Assembly: GCA_948567375.1 (NCBI GenBank)
Contig: OX419758.1
Span: forward strand, 16,621,001-16,685,000
DNA length: 64,000 nucleotides
From: Lunularia cruciata
Taxonomy: Eukaryota; Streptophyta; Marchantiopsida; Lunulariales; Lunulariaceae
Reading direction: 5' to 3'
Shown here: positions 21,002 to 32,009 of the stretch, in pieces
Layout: every line of letters begins with the position of its first letter
Position numbering within the stretch: the stretch's first letter is position 1
Program-made: the position numbers and the translations under genes
Notes under the pieces: model-generated
Database searches by the model: none
Told to the model about the DNA's origin: nothing
What the model saw: only the letters and a program-made list of their open reading frames with translations

Positions 21002-21248
21002 TGTAAAAGACCAAATTCGAGGAGAGAAATAGGAGAATGGAAACTCACATTGGGACACTTGAATGAGAGAAAAGTCCAAATGCCTAGCATGAGCTTTGAC
21101 TTTGGTATTTATAGGTAGCATACAAGGCCTTTGAGAAGCTTCTCAAGAAGCTTCCTCAAGAGGCTTTCTTAGAGTGCAAGCCAAGTTAACTAGGAAGCTT
21201 CTCAAGAAGCTTCCTTCTAGAAGCCGCCTACTTGGCATCCAAGCTAAG
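21002..21248 (-). repeat. Solo LTR inside gypsy A, right part of the LTR
   Basis: It begins TGTAAAAGACC on the plus strand and matches the gypsy LTRs in reverse orientation. It is cut at 21248 by element B and continues at 26819. The target duplication in gypsy A is TTCCT (20997-21001) and TTCTT (27003-27007), so this is a separate insertion later reduced to one LTR. Confidence 0.85.
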
Positions 21249-21657
21249 TGTAACAATATGGAGTTTAGCGACAAAGTTAGTCAGGCTTACAAAGTAGAGA
21301 ATAAGACAAAATAACCTAGAATATTCTAGAAGCATCTAAGAAGCTTTTTGTGAAGTTTCCTAACTAGTTAACTTGCGCCCTAAGCAAGTAGCTTCTAGAA
21401 GCTTCTAACTAGCTTAGCTTGCACGCCAAGTAGGCGGCTTCTAGAAGAAAGCTTCTTGAGAAGCTTCCTAGTTAACTTGGCTTGCACTCCAAGAAAGTGG
21501 CTCAAGGAAGCTTCTTGCGAAGCTTCAAGGGTCTTGTATGCTACCTACAAATACCAAGGCCAAAGCTCATGCTAGGCATTTGTAGTTTTCCCTCATTCAA
21601 GTGTCCCAATGTGAATTTCCATTCTCTTATTTCTCTCCTTGGTTTCGGTCTTTTACA
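21249..21657 (+). repeat. 5' LTR of gypsy B
   Basis: 409 bp, TGTAACAATATGG to CTTTTACA. A three-unit heat-shock element is at 21393-21405. The TATA box has one change (CTACAAATA). It differs from the 3' LTR by small indels within the GAAGCTTC-rich part. Confidence 0.95.
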
Positions 21658-21658
21658 T

Positions 21659-21673
21659 TGGTATCAAAGCAGG
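21659..21673 (+). other. Primer binding site of gypsy B
   Basis: TGGTATCAAAGCAGG lies one base after the LTR. It is complementary to initiator tRNA-Met with one change from the TGGTATCAGAGC form in element A. Confidence 0.9.
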
Positions 21674-21928
21674 AATGGGATTGATGGAATTTATGGACCA
21701 CCAAATCCACTTCCACCAAACCATTGGGACTTTCATGTCCAGATAATACCAAGGTATCGTTTCACACAATTCATCACCTTGCGCTTTGGGCAGGATTTTC
21801 TACATATGATTACCGTGTCAGAGGAACCCTTGATACTTCCAATTGTAACTTATGGAGAACGGTGGACGTGCTGTATCTATGTGTTAATCAACTAGATAAA
21901 TTGAATGTAGTGGAATAGAGTAGTAGCG

Positions 21929-22770
21929 ATGGCGGCAATACTGGATGTTATCCTTGCAATGCAACAACAAATCAAGCATCTTACTCGATTGTTGGATGAA
22001 CAAAACCAGCAATGACAAGAACAGATAGACAGAGTGCCAGTTTGAGATGGAGAAGACTACATTTGATTTCTGAAACCCAAGGTGTTTGAAGGCAAGAATC
22101 TTCCAAGCACAATGGAGAATTTTGTGTTTGACTGCAAACGTTACTTTGAAGCCACCAATCTTCAAGACGAGTGGAAATACATTCTCTTGGCTTCTAGCCA
22201 ATTGGATGGCATGGCAAAACTTTGGTGGCAATTCCAAGTATAAAGAGTTAAATGACAAATTGTTACACCAATTTTGACAAGGGCAGAATTCAAAGATGCA
22301 ATACTTGGTCAATTTCAAACTATAAATGTCACCCGAGCCGCACAAGATAAATTGGCGGATTTGAGGCAGATTGGTTCAATGAGAAGCTACATCACACAAT
22401 TTCAGAACATCATCATGCAAATTCTAGATATCCAAGAAGGTGAAGTTCTAGATCGATTTGTGCAAGGATTAAAGTCACAAACCAAATTGGAGGTGACCAT
22501 GCGGGAGCCACAAAACATAGAAGAAGCCATGCAATTGGCTGAGCATTTTGATTCCTTGGTTGCGACCACTTCGTCTTGACCTCGACCTACACAAAGCCTA
22601 CCAGTACACTACGCACAAGTGGAAGAACCAGTACCAATGAAGATTGATGCTATCAACGAAGAACACTTGGCACAATAGATAGAGAAAGATTATGACAAAA
22701 TGGAAGTTGCTTTTATTGTCACCAAGTTGGATATCGCATTGTTGAATGTCCACTTAGGAATGGGCGACCT
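21929..22770 (+). pseudogene. Gypsy B gag
   Basis: It starts MAAILDVILAMQQQIKHLTR at 21929 and is soon interrupted by stops. The longest open part, 22274-22579, holds RSYITQFQNIIMQILDI and a VTMREPQNIEEAMQLAEHF helix, as in element A. The zinc knuckle near 22710 reads CFYCHQVGYRIVEC, with the metal-binding His replaced by Tyr. Confidence 0.85.
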
Positions 22771-22859
22771 TGACAAGTTGCCCAGATGGAGTTTGTGGAA
22801 CAAAATGATCAGGGAAACGAAGAATCCCAGTAGGAGATTTCGAGCCACCTACTGGGAGC

Positions 22860-23231
22860 TTGATTAGTTCCAATGGGATTGAAGGCTTGACCTATGCAAG
22901 TTTGCTTCACTTGCAAGGTACGATATCTAATCCGGGTTGTAGGATTTTGGTTGATTCTGGAAGTTCAAAAAATTGCATGTCTATGCAAGTAGCAAAGGAA
23001 TTGGGTATTCCTATCAAACCAGTGTTTGGAAGTAGTTTGATGATGGGAGATGGTAGAAAAGGTTCTGCATGCTGCACCTCACATCTTGTTACCTTCAAGA
23101 TTAGGAAGGAGTATTTGGAGTGTATGAGTTTTGTAGTGGCACCTCTACACTATGATATCATTCTAGGTCTACCTTGGCTTGAACGTCATAAGGTTCAATT
23201 TGATTGGACCCGACTACAAATTCAAGTATAA
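22860..23231 (+). pseudogene. Gypsy B aspartic protease
   Basis: An open frame with ILVDSGSSKNCMS, the DSG catalytic motif, and DIILGLPWLERHKVQFDW, the family motif at the protease end. It processes the polyprotein in an intact element. A stop at 23229-23231 separates it from RT. Confidence 0.9.
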
Positions 23232-23514
23232 CACCAAGGTAGAAATTTCCAATTGGGTTGTCTGGCATCTCTGAGTAAGACGGGCTAAGAATAGTCAGTC
23301 CCAAGATGGGAAGTTTGCCAAGAAGGCAACCATGGAGCAAGCTTGGAAGAGAGATGAGTCTCTGGAAGGGAAGTTTGTTAATGAAGCGGCCATAGAGCAA
23401 GCTTTGGAGGAAGATAAGTCTGTATTCGTGGTGTGGGTCAAGCCGATTGCACAAGAACAATCTGAGGAGGGCCAAGAGCCTTAGCAAGCAATGGTTGATC
23501 GGATAGTTTAGGAG

Positions 23515-24870
23515 TTTGCAGATGTGTTTCCAAATGATCTACCAAAGGGATTACCCTCCGATTGAGGTATGCCCTTCAAGATCGAGTTATTGCCAGGGAG
23601 TACTCTAGTGAGTAGACCAATCTATTGGCTCTCACCAAAGGAGTTGGAGGAGTTGCGAATAACACTTACAAAGTTGTTGGAGAAGGATTTCATATGACAT
23701 AGTACCTCTCCTTGGGGAACACCGGTACTATTTGTTCCAAAGAAGGATGGAGGACTTCATTTCTGTATTGATTACCGTGGACTCAATAAGCAAATCATGA
23801 AGAATGCATATCCCTTGCCTCGGATTGATGACCTACTTGATCAACTAAGTGGAGCACGCTACTTTTCCAAGCTGGATCTTCATAGCGGCTATTGGCAAAT
23901 TTCTATTGAAGGAGAGGACGTGCAAAAGATTGCCTTTTGCACAAGGTATGGGCATTTTGAGTGGAGAGTTCTACCTTTCGGACTCACTAATGCTCCAGTA
24001 GTCTTCATGGATCAGATGCATTGTTGGAGGGACTATTGGATTGGTCCGTGGTGGTGTTCTAAGATGATATTCTAATCTATAGCAGGACACAGGCAGAACA
24101 CGTGAATCAAGTGCAAGAAGTCCTAAAATGACTATGACCATGGAATTTCTACTGTAAGAAGTCAAAGTGTGCTTTTTGGCAAAAGGAGGTTACCTTCTTG
24201 GGTCATAAGATCTCATTAGAGGGGATCAAGATGGAAGAAGAGAAGATCAAGGCCATTACTGATTGGCCTACTTCAAAGGATGCTATAGAAGTACAAGCAT
24301 TCAATGGATTGGCCAGTTTTTACCAACGGTTCATCCACTATTATGCTCACGTGGCTACACCATTGACTGATCTCTTGGGAAAGAACTTGAGCTTCCAGTG
24401 GACCACCAAGCATGAAGAAGCATTCCAGAAGTTAAAGCATATGGTGTCTTCAAGACCCATTCTTCAACCATATGATCCTCAACTACCTTGTGTGGTTGAT
24501 TTTGATGCTTCTAACTTTGCAATTGGAGCTATGTTGCAACAAGAAGTTCCAAATGGACTACATCCTATTGCCTTTGTGTCTCGCTGACTAAATACAGCTA
24601 AAAGAAATTACTCTACTCGAGATCAGGAACAACTTGCAATGGTATATGCCACCAAGGTATGGAGGCATTATCTCTTGGGGAAACAAGTGATCATGCGCAC
24701 TGATCACAAGCCATTGTTGCAGACCTTACACTTGGAGCACATGAAAAGTCGGCATCATCAACGGGAAGAGCAACTCCAAATGTTTGACATCAAACTTGAG
24801 TACAAACCAGGTCGGTTCCATGTCATCCTTGATGCTCTATCACGACGACCTGATTTGAAGGCTCTTCCTC
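23515..24870 (+). pseudogene. Gypsy B reverse transcriptase and RNase H
   Basis: The RT fingers and palm are readable: [29 protein letters not shown] and LPFGLTNAP. The active site is destroyed: the codon before the two Asp codons is TAA (24060-24062), and a small deletion lies just upstream. RNase H follows with YATKVWRHYLLGK, MRTDHKPLLQTL and DALSRRPD. Element A keeps FLDD at the same place. Confidence 0.9.
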
Positions 24871-26390
24871 TCATCACGGCGGCAATTACAACGGTGTCCA
24901 TTGACCCTAAGGTCCATAATGAGTTTCAATCAGCTCTACAACAAGATCCCTTCTTCCAAATGGTACATGGTTGTCTGACAGCATGCGACAAGGAGTATAA
25001 CACCTTCTTCTTCAAGGAAGGCCTTTTATTCCATGCAGGCCAGATCTATATTCCAGCCAAAGGTGATCTTCGACTTGTGCGCCTTCAAGAAGCCCATGAT
25101 TTACCAATAGCTAGTCACATGGAAGTGGACAAGACCTTGGGCACCCTCCAATGCCAATGGTGGTGGCCCAACATGACACGAGATATTCAAGACTTTGTCC
25201 AATCATGTGAGAGTTGCCAACGTAACAAGGCCAACAACCAGAAGCCGAGTGGACTCCTTCAACCACTCTCCATTCCATCCGCTCGTTGGGAGCATGTGAG
25301 CTTGGATCTCATCACATAATTGCCAAAGACAAAACAAGGACACACCGCAATTGTGTGTTTGTGGATAAGCTTAGTAAGCAAATCTACTTGGCACCAACCT
25401 ATGATACCGTGGATGCTCCAACCTTAGCACAAATCTACTTTGACAACGTCTTCAAGCATCATGTGTTGCCACATGTACTCATCTCCGACCGTGATCCTTG
25501 ATTTACCAAGAAGTTTTGGCAAGCACTCTTCCAGATACTTGGCACCAAGCTTGCTTTGTCCACGGCCTATCATCCTCAAACTAATGGACAAACCAAACGC
25601 ACAAATCATACATTGGAGGATATGTTGCAGGCCTTTGTCAATGTCCACCATACCAACTGGGATGAATGTCTTGCAGTTGCAGAATTTGCCTACAACAATT
25701 CCAAACAGGCAAGTATTGGATTTTCTCCCTTCTTTCTCAATTTTGGCCAAGATCCACTTGTTCCAGATTCTCTTCTTGCTCCCCCTCCCTCTCAGGTTCC
25801 TCATACTTCCACATTCTTGACCACTATATCCCAATCTCTCCAACAAGCCAAGTCTCACCTCCTTGTTGCTTAGAATCGCCAAAAACAATATGCGGACCAC
25901 CATCGTCGTGATATCACCTTTACAGTTGGTGATAAAGTCATGCTATCCTCTAGTAACCTCCCTCTCCCACTTGATACCCAAGTTTGTAAACTTGCCCCTA
26001 ATTGGATAGGACCCTTTGATATCACCCACATTGTCTCTCCTGTTGCTTATCGACTTGCCTTGCTTTGTCACATGCGTATCCATCCTGTCTTTCATGTTTC
26101 CAAGTTGAAACCCTTTGTTCCTAACCCCTCTTCCTTTTCCTCTTGAGTCCAACCTCCCCCTCTTCTTGTCCCTATCAATGATCATGAGGAGTACAAAGTT
26201 GATCGTATCCTTGCATGTCACCATATTCAACGAGGCCGTCGCCAACATACGGAGTACAAGGTCCTTTGGAAAGGGTATCCCCTTCATGATGCTACATGGG
26301 AACCTCTTTCCCACCTCCAAAATGCACAGAATGCCATCAAGGAATTCGAAGCTTCACTGGCGACGAGGACGTCACCAACTAGCGGCGGGG
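24871..26390 (+). pseudogene. Gypsy B integrase with C-terminal chromodomain
   Basis: The HHCC zinc domain ends SCESCQRNKANNQKPSG (~25206-25255). The core has DLIT, SDRDP and YHPQTNGQ...NHTLEDML but carries stops at 25317-25319 and 25499-25501. The C-terminal barrel reads VGDKVMLSSSNLPLPLDT. A chromodomain at 26180-26352 has EYKVDRILACHHIQRGRR, YKVLWKGYP and ATWEPLSHL. The chromodomain places the element among the chromoviruses, which use it for targeting to marked chromatin. Confidence 0.9.
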
Positions 26391-26395
26391 GAATA

Positions 26396-26818
26396 TGTAA
26401 CAATATGGAGTTTAGCGACAAAGTTAGTTGGGCTTACAAAGTAGAGAATAAGACAAAATAGCCTAGAATATTCTAGAAGCATATAAGAAGCTTCTTGGGA
26501 AGCTTCCTAACTAGTTAACTTGCGCCTTAAGCAAGTAGCTTCTAAAAAGAAGCTTCTAGAAGCTTCTAACTAACTTAGCTTGCATGCCAAGTAGGCGGCT
26601 TCCAGAAAGAAGCTTCTTGAGAAGTGTCCTAGTTAACTTGGCTTGCACTCCAAGAAAGCGGCTCAAGGAAGCTTCTTGAGAAGCTTCAAGGGTCTTGTAT
26701 GCTACCTATAAATACCAAGGCCAAAGCTTATGTTAGGCATTCGGAGTTTTCCCTCATTCAAGTGTCCCAATGTGAATTTCCATTCTCCTATTTCTCTCCT
26801 CAATTTTGGTCTTTTACA
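26396..26818 (+). repeat. 3' LTR of gypsy B
   Basis: 423 bp directly after the purine tract AGCGGCGGGGGAATA (26381-26395). A perfect four-unit heat-shock element is at 26549-26566 and an intact TATAAATA at 26707-26714, about 140 bp downstream of it. Confidence 0.95.
26549..26566. promoter_or_regulatory. Four-unit heat-shock element in gypsy B 3' LTR
   Basis: GAAGCTTCTAGAAGCTTC is a perfect array of four alternating GAA/TTC units, upstream of TATAAATA at 26707. The same site in the 5' LTR (21393-21405) keeps three units. Confidence 0.7.
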
Positions 26819-27002
26819 CTAAACTAGTTGGAAGCTTCTAGATGCTTCCTTCTAGAAGCTACTTACTTGAGGTGCAGGCTAAGCTAGCCAAGAAGCCCCC
26901 CAAGAAGCTTCCTAGATACTTCCAAAATATTCTAGGCTAATTTGTCTTATGTGCTATTTTGTAAGTCCGACTAACTTTGTTGCTAAACTCCATATTGTTA
27001 CA
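26819..27002 (-). repeat. Solo LTR inside gypsy A, left part of the LTR
   Basis: Continuation of the LTR at 21002-21248 after element B; it ends ATATTGTTACA. Together the two parts make about 431 bp, the size of a full LTR of this family. It has a heat-shock-like GAAGCTTCTAGATGC at 26831-26845 with one broken unit. Confidence 0.85.
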
Positions 27003-28130
27003 TTCTTGATCTCAAGTAGAGTAATTTCTTTTAGCTGTATATAGTTGGCAAGACACAAAGGCAATAGGATGTAGTCCATCTGGGAATTCCTATCACAACA
27101 CAACTCCAAGTGCAAAGTTAGAAGCATCAAAATCAACCACACAAGGTAGTTAAGGATCATATGGTTGAAGAGTGGGTCTTGAAGACACCATATGCTTTAA
27201 CTTTTGGAATGCTTCTTCACGCTTGGTGGTCCATTGGAAGCTCAAGTTCTTTCCCAAGAGGTCAGTCAATGGTGTAGCCACATGAGCATAATAGTGGATG
27301 AACCGCCAATAAAAACTGGCCAATCCATTGAATGCACGTACTTCTGTATCATCCTTTGAGGTAGGCCAATCAATAATGGCCTTGATCTTCTCTTCTTCCA
27401 TCTTGATCCCCTCTGATGGGATCTTATGACCCAAGAAGATAATGTCCTTTTGCCAAAAGACACACTTTGACTTCTTGTAGTAAAATTTTCATTGTCATAG
27501 TCGTCTTAGGACTTCTCGCACATGATTCATGTGTTCTGCCTCTATCTTGCTATAGATTAAGATATCATCCAAGAACACCACCACGGACCAATCCAATAGT
27601 CCATCCAACACCCGATGCATCTGATCCATGAAGACTATTGGAGCATTAGTCAGTCCAAAAGGTAGAACTCTCCACTTGAAATGCCCATACCTTATGCGAA
27701 AGGTAGTCTTTTGCACATCTTCTTTATCAATAGGAATTTGCCAATAGCCACTGTGAAGACCCAACTTGGAAAAGTAGCGTGCTCCACTTAGTTGATCAAG
27801 CAAGTCATCAATTTGAGGCAAGGGAAATGTATTCTTCACGGTTTGCTTATTGAGCCCACGGTAATCAATACAAAAATGAAGTCCTCTATCCTTCTTTGGA
27901 ACAAATAGTACCGGTGCTCCCCAAGGAGAGGTACTATGTCATATAAAGTCCTTCTCCAACAACTCTATAAGTGTTATTTGTAACTCCAACTCCTTTGGTG
28001 AGAGAAAATAGATTGGTCTACTCACTAGAATACTCCCTAGTAATAACTTGATCTTGAAGAGCATACCTCGATCGGAGAGTAATCCCTATGGTAGATCATC
28101 CGAAAACACATCTGCTAACTCCTAAAATAT
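27003..28130 (-). pseudogene. Gypsy A reverse transcriptase and RNase H start
   Basis: The RT core at 27839-27495 shows [20 protein letters not shown] and the active site [12 protein letters not shown], all intact. The frame 27434-27150 gives FLGHKI-like thumb sequence and FNGLASFYWRFI. Interruptions upstream and downstream prevent a single pol frame. Confidence 0.9.
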
Positions 28131-28267
28131 CCAATCAACCATTGTTTGATGAGGCTCTTGGCCCTCCTCCGATTGTTCTTGTGCACTCGGTTTGATCCAC
28201 ATTGCAAATACAGACTTATCTTCCTCCAAAGCTTGCTCTATGGTTACTTTACTAACAAACTTCCCTT

Positions 28268-29756
28268 CTAAGGACTCATCTCTCTTCCAAGCTTGCCCCA
28301 TGGTTGCCTTCTAGCAAACTTCCCATCTTGGGGCTCATCTCCCTTATAGGTTTGCTCTATGGCTACCTTCTCAACAAACTTCCCATCTTGGGATTGATTA
28401 TTCTTAGGTGTCTTACTCAGAGGTGCTAGACAACCTAATAAGAAATTCCTACCTTGGTATTTTACTTGAATTTGTTGTTGGGTCCAATCGAATTGAACTT
28501 TATGATGTTCAAGCCAAAGTAGACCCAAAATGATATCATAGTGTAGAGGTGTCACTACAAACCTCATACACTCCAAATACTCCTTCCCAATCTTGACGGT
28601 AATAGGATGCAAGGTGCGGAATGCACAACCCTTTCTACCATCCACCCTCATCAAACTACTTCCAATCACTAGCTTGATAGGAATACCCAATTCCTTTGCT
28701 ACTTGCATAGACATACAATTCTCTAAACTTCCAGAATCAATTAAAATCCTACAACTCCAATTAGATATTGTACCTTGCAAGTGAAGCAAACTTGCATAGG
28801 TTGAGCCTTCAATCCCATTGGAACTAATCAAGCTTCCAATAGGAGGCTCAAAATCTCCTATTAGGATTCCTCATTTCCTTGATCATTCCACTCCACAACC
28901 TCTACTTGGGCAACTTGTCGAGGTCATCCATTCTTGAGTGGACATTCAACAATGCGATGCCCTAATTGGCGACAATACCACCAATTTGTCACAGTTTCTC
29001 TCTATCTGCCGTGCCAAGTGGTCTTCATTGAATGACATCAATCTCCATTAGTGTTGGCTCTTCCACTTGTGTGTAGTGTATTTGTAGGCTCTGTGGAGGT
29101 TGAGGTCAAGACCAAGTTGTTGCCACCAAGGAATCAAAACGTTCAGCCAACCGCATGGCTTCCTCCAAGTGTTGTGGCTCTTGCATGGTTACCTCTAATT
29201 TGGTTCTCACCTTCAAGCCCCTCACAAATTGATCCTGAGCTTCACCTTCCAATATATCTAGAATTTGCATGATGGTGTTTTGGGACTGCATGATGTAACT
29301 TCTTATAGAGCCAATCTGATTCAACTTTGCCAACTTATCTCGTGCAACTTGTGTGACATTTATAGCTTGGAATCGACTAATTATTGCACTCTTGAATTTT
29401 GCCCATGTCAAGATTGGTGCAACAATTTTTCATTCAGCTTGCTCCACTTAGAATCTCCACCATAGCTTTGCTACTCCATCCAATTGGCTAGAAGCTAAGA
29501 GAATTTGTTTTTTCTCGTCTTGTAGATTGGTAGCTTCAAAATTACGTTCACATTCAAACACAAAATTCTCCACTGCACCCAAAAGATTCTTGCCTTCAAA
29601 TACCTTGGGTTTAGGGAATCTGATCCGATCTTCTCCTTCTCAAATTAGTACTCTCTCTACATGCTCTTGTCATCTAAGATCTTGTTCATCCAACAATCAA
29701 GTAAAGTGCTTGATTTTTTGCTGCATAGCAAGGATAACATCGGGTATTGCCACCAT
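28268..29756 (-). pseudogene. Gypsy A gag, zinc knuckle and protease
   Basis: Gag starts at ATG 29756 (MVAIPDVILAMQQKIKHF) but has stops. The core at 29411-29106 holds the gag block with RSYIMQSQNTIMQILDI. The knuckle near 28950 reads CRQLGHRIVEC and its first Cys is lost. The protease frame 28831-28268 has IDSGSLENCMS (DSG) and the family motif DIILGLLWLEHHKV. The frame is damaged. Confidence 0.85.
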
Positions 29757-29996
29757 GGTTGCTACTCTATCACTCCACACCTAATCTATCTAATTTATTA
29801 ACACATAAAAATAGCATGTCCACCGTTCTCCATTAGTTACAACCAAAAGTATCAAGGATTCCTCAAATATGGTGATCATATGCATAAAATCTTGTCCAAA
29901 GTGGGAGGTGATGAATTGCATAAAATGATACTTGGTTAGCACTTGGACACGGAAATCCCGATGGTTTGGTGGTCCATAAATTCCATCCATCCCATT

Positions 29997-30011
29997 CCTG
30001 CTCTGATACCA
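29997..30011 (-). other. Primer binding site of gypsy A
   Basis: Minus-strand TGGTATCAGAGCAGG lies one base from the LTR and is complementary to the plant initiator tRNA-Met 3' end, the usual primer of plant gypsy and copia elements. Confidence 0.9.
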
Positions 30012-30012
30012 A

Positions 30013-30414
30013 TATAAAAGACCAAAACCGAGGAGAGAAATAGGAGAATGGAAGTTCACATTGGGATGCTTGAATGTGGGAAAAATCCAAATGCATAGCA
30101 TGAGCTTTGGCTTTGGTATTTATAGGTAGCATACAAGGCCTTTGAGAAGCTTCTCAAGAAGCTTTCTTAGAGTGCAAGCCAAGTTAACTAGGAAGCTTCT
30201 CAAGAAGCTTCCTTCTAGAAGCCGCCTACTTGGCGTGCAAGCTAAGCTAATTAGAAGCTTTCTTCTAGAAACTACTTGCTTGGGGCGCAAGTTAACTAGT
30301 TAGGAAGCTTCCCAAGAAGCTTTCTAGATGCTTTTGGAATATTCTAGGCTAATTTGGCTTATTCTCTAATTCATTAGCCTTACTAACTATGTCGGTAAAG
30401 TCCATATTGTTATA
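30013..30414 (-). repeat. 5' LTR of gypsy A
   Basis: 402 bp. Both terminal dinucleotides have changed by transition (TG and CA replaced by TA at the ends). TATAAATA on the minus strand is at ~30115-30122. The heat-shock array is partly broken. The several differences from the 3' LTR show an old insertion. Confidence 0.9.
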
Positions 30415-31905
30415 CTTACAAAGGATGTACTCCATGTGGATGACCTTCCATTACTAGGAGATCCCCAAGTGGCATTTGATATACTCTCCTCTAGTATTAC
30501 TAGTCGACCATCCTCCCTCATTTGTATAGTTCCTTCCTTATCATCCTTCCTATCACGTTCGAGAACATTTGATAGTAGGATTATGGGAGTCTTTGGTGAT
30601 ATTATTGGACCAAGGACATTTGAAGGTGTGAAAGGGAATTTGGCACGTAGATAGATGGCTATGCTGATCTCATGTAGAAGGGTTGGCTTGCTATCTATGG
30701 AGGAGACAACACCTCTAGCATTTTTGGGTAGTTGGGCTCTCTTGACACCTCTAAATTCCACTCATTTTGTGGTTGTTGATAGGTTGGTATTGGATACTTA
30801 TGTGATAGGTAGAGGAAGAATCCTTTTCTCTCCCTATGTTATTGCGGCAGACAAGAGATAACTATCCCCATGGGCACGAGAGAACTTTCTATCTTTTGCT
30901 TCATTATCATCAGATTGGACTAGAGGTTTACAATCTTCCTTGATGGAGTTACAATGTGAGCATACGCTACATTCTTTCTTAGTTGACTTGTCCATTCCTC
31001 AGGCTACTAAAGCATATCTTTGCTCTTGCTCCAACAAAGATGTAGGCTCTTGGATCCTAGCTGGACCATGCATTAGGGCATTCCAACTCGCACCAGCTAT
31101 TTTCTCTATAACAATGACTTTTTGCTTAGGTTTGGTCCACCCATCTGCATCTTCATTATTCACTTGTGAGTGTTGTTCTACACTAGATGCAACAGCGGTC
31201 CACATGGCACAATGTTCGTTTGGAGGACAGAGGATAGCTACCCATGATGCTATTAGGGACATAGTGTTTTCTATGGTACAAGAGAGGGATACTTGGCTTG
31301 GAAGGAGCATCCATATGCTTTGTAGACAACAAATGTCTAGGCAGACATGTACTTGGTCCGAGATGATCAGGTGATAATAGCAAATGTCGTTGTTATAAAC
31401 CCAACACCGGATATAGTTTTGGAGGGAGTGATTACCCATCCCCTTGGATGGGCAGCGAGTGCAACAATAGGTTGTAAGGTCTCCAAGTATAAGGGCATGC
31501 AACAAGGTCACCTCTTTGTTCCTCTAACCTTGGAGTTATATGGAGCTATGGATATGGAGTTTAATACATTTGTTAGGGAGTGCATAAGGGCAAGGAAGTA
31601 CCACTCTCACTCTCATACTTTGTAGCATATTTTAGACCGCATATATCCATTGCTCTATAGAGGAAAATGATTTGTGCAATCCATAGGAGAGCAATCACCT
31701 CAAGTGATGTTTCTTTGAATGCTCCCATTGTTTGTAAACCGTCCATACTTGCATAGCTAGGATATCTTAGGTGCGGTTGGGTAGACTTCTCATATAGATT
31801 CTATTGGGGGGCTTAGCCCCATTTTACCTTTTTCTAGCTCTCCCTTGTGCGGCTTGAGGGGGTCTTCCCATCCTTTGGTCCTTCTATGCGGTTGCCTTCT
31901 TTTTT
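30415..31905 (+). mobile_element. LINE copy 1, 3' part
   Basis: It continues copy 1 exactly where it broke: aligned with copy 2, the sequence before 18825 and after 30415 joins without loss apart from the duplicated target CTTAT/CTTAC. It carries a C-x-C...H-x3-C zinc finger (CECCSTLDATAVHMAQC, ~31170-31220), a C-terminal domain with KVSKYKGMQQGHLFVPLTLE, and the 3' UTR hairpins at 31808-31820 and 31856-31872. Confidence 0.8.
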
Positions 31906-32009
31906 CTAGGAGCCTTCAATTTCATTTCCGATGTAACTTTTGAAAGGTGCAAAGTACAACCCATGCCCTAGTCAAATGATTTCTCTCTCACTATAACCCT
32001 ATAACAACA

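Larger units (their letters stand above)
21249..26818 (+). mobile_element. Ty3/gypsy chromovirus B, full length
   Basis: 5570 bp with both LTRs, an initiator-Met primer site, gag, protease, RT, RNase H, integrase, chromodomain and polypurine tract, flanked by CTAAG (21244-21248) and CTAAA (26819-26823). It is the innermost and so the youngest insertion of the nest. Its coding region still has many nonsense codons, so it is not autonomous. Confidence 0.95.
27003..30414 (-). mobile_element. Ty3/gypsy chromovirus A, 5' half
   Basis: It resumes RNase H at ATCAAGAATG-side sequence that joins 21001 in element B's uninterrupted copy. Reading leftward on the minus strand from the right end: 5' LTR (30414-30013), primer site, gag, zinc knuckle, protease, RT and the start of RNase H. 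The two halves sum to 5588 bp, against 5570 bp for element B, which supports the nested model. Confidence 0.9.

Noticed and set aside
21002-27002. Interpretation of 18826-21001 and 27003-30414 as two separate truncated elements
   Set aside because: Their breakpoints are adjacent in RNase H of the intact copy, the summed length equals a full element, and outer target duplications match.
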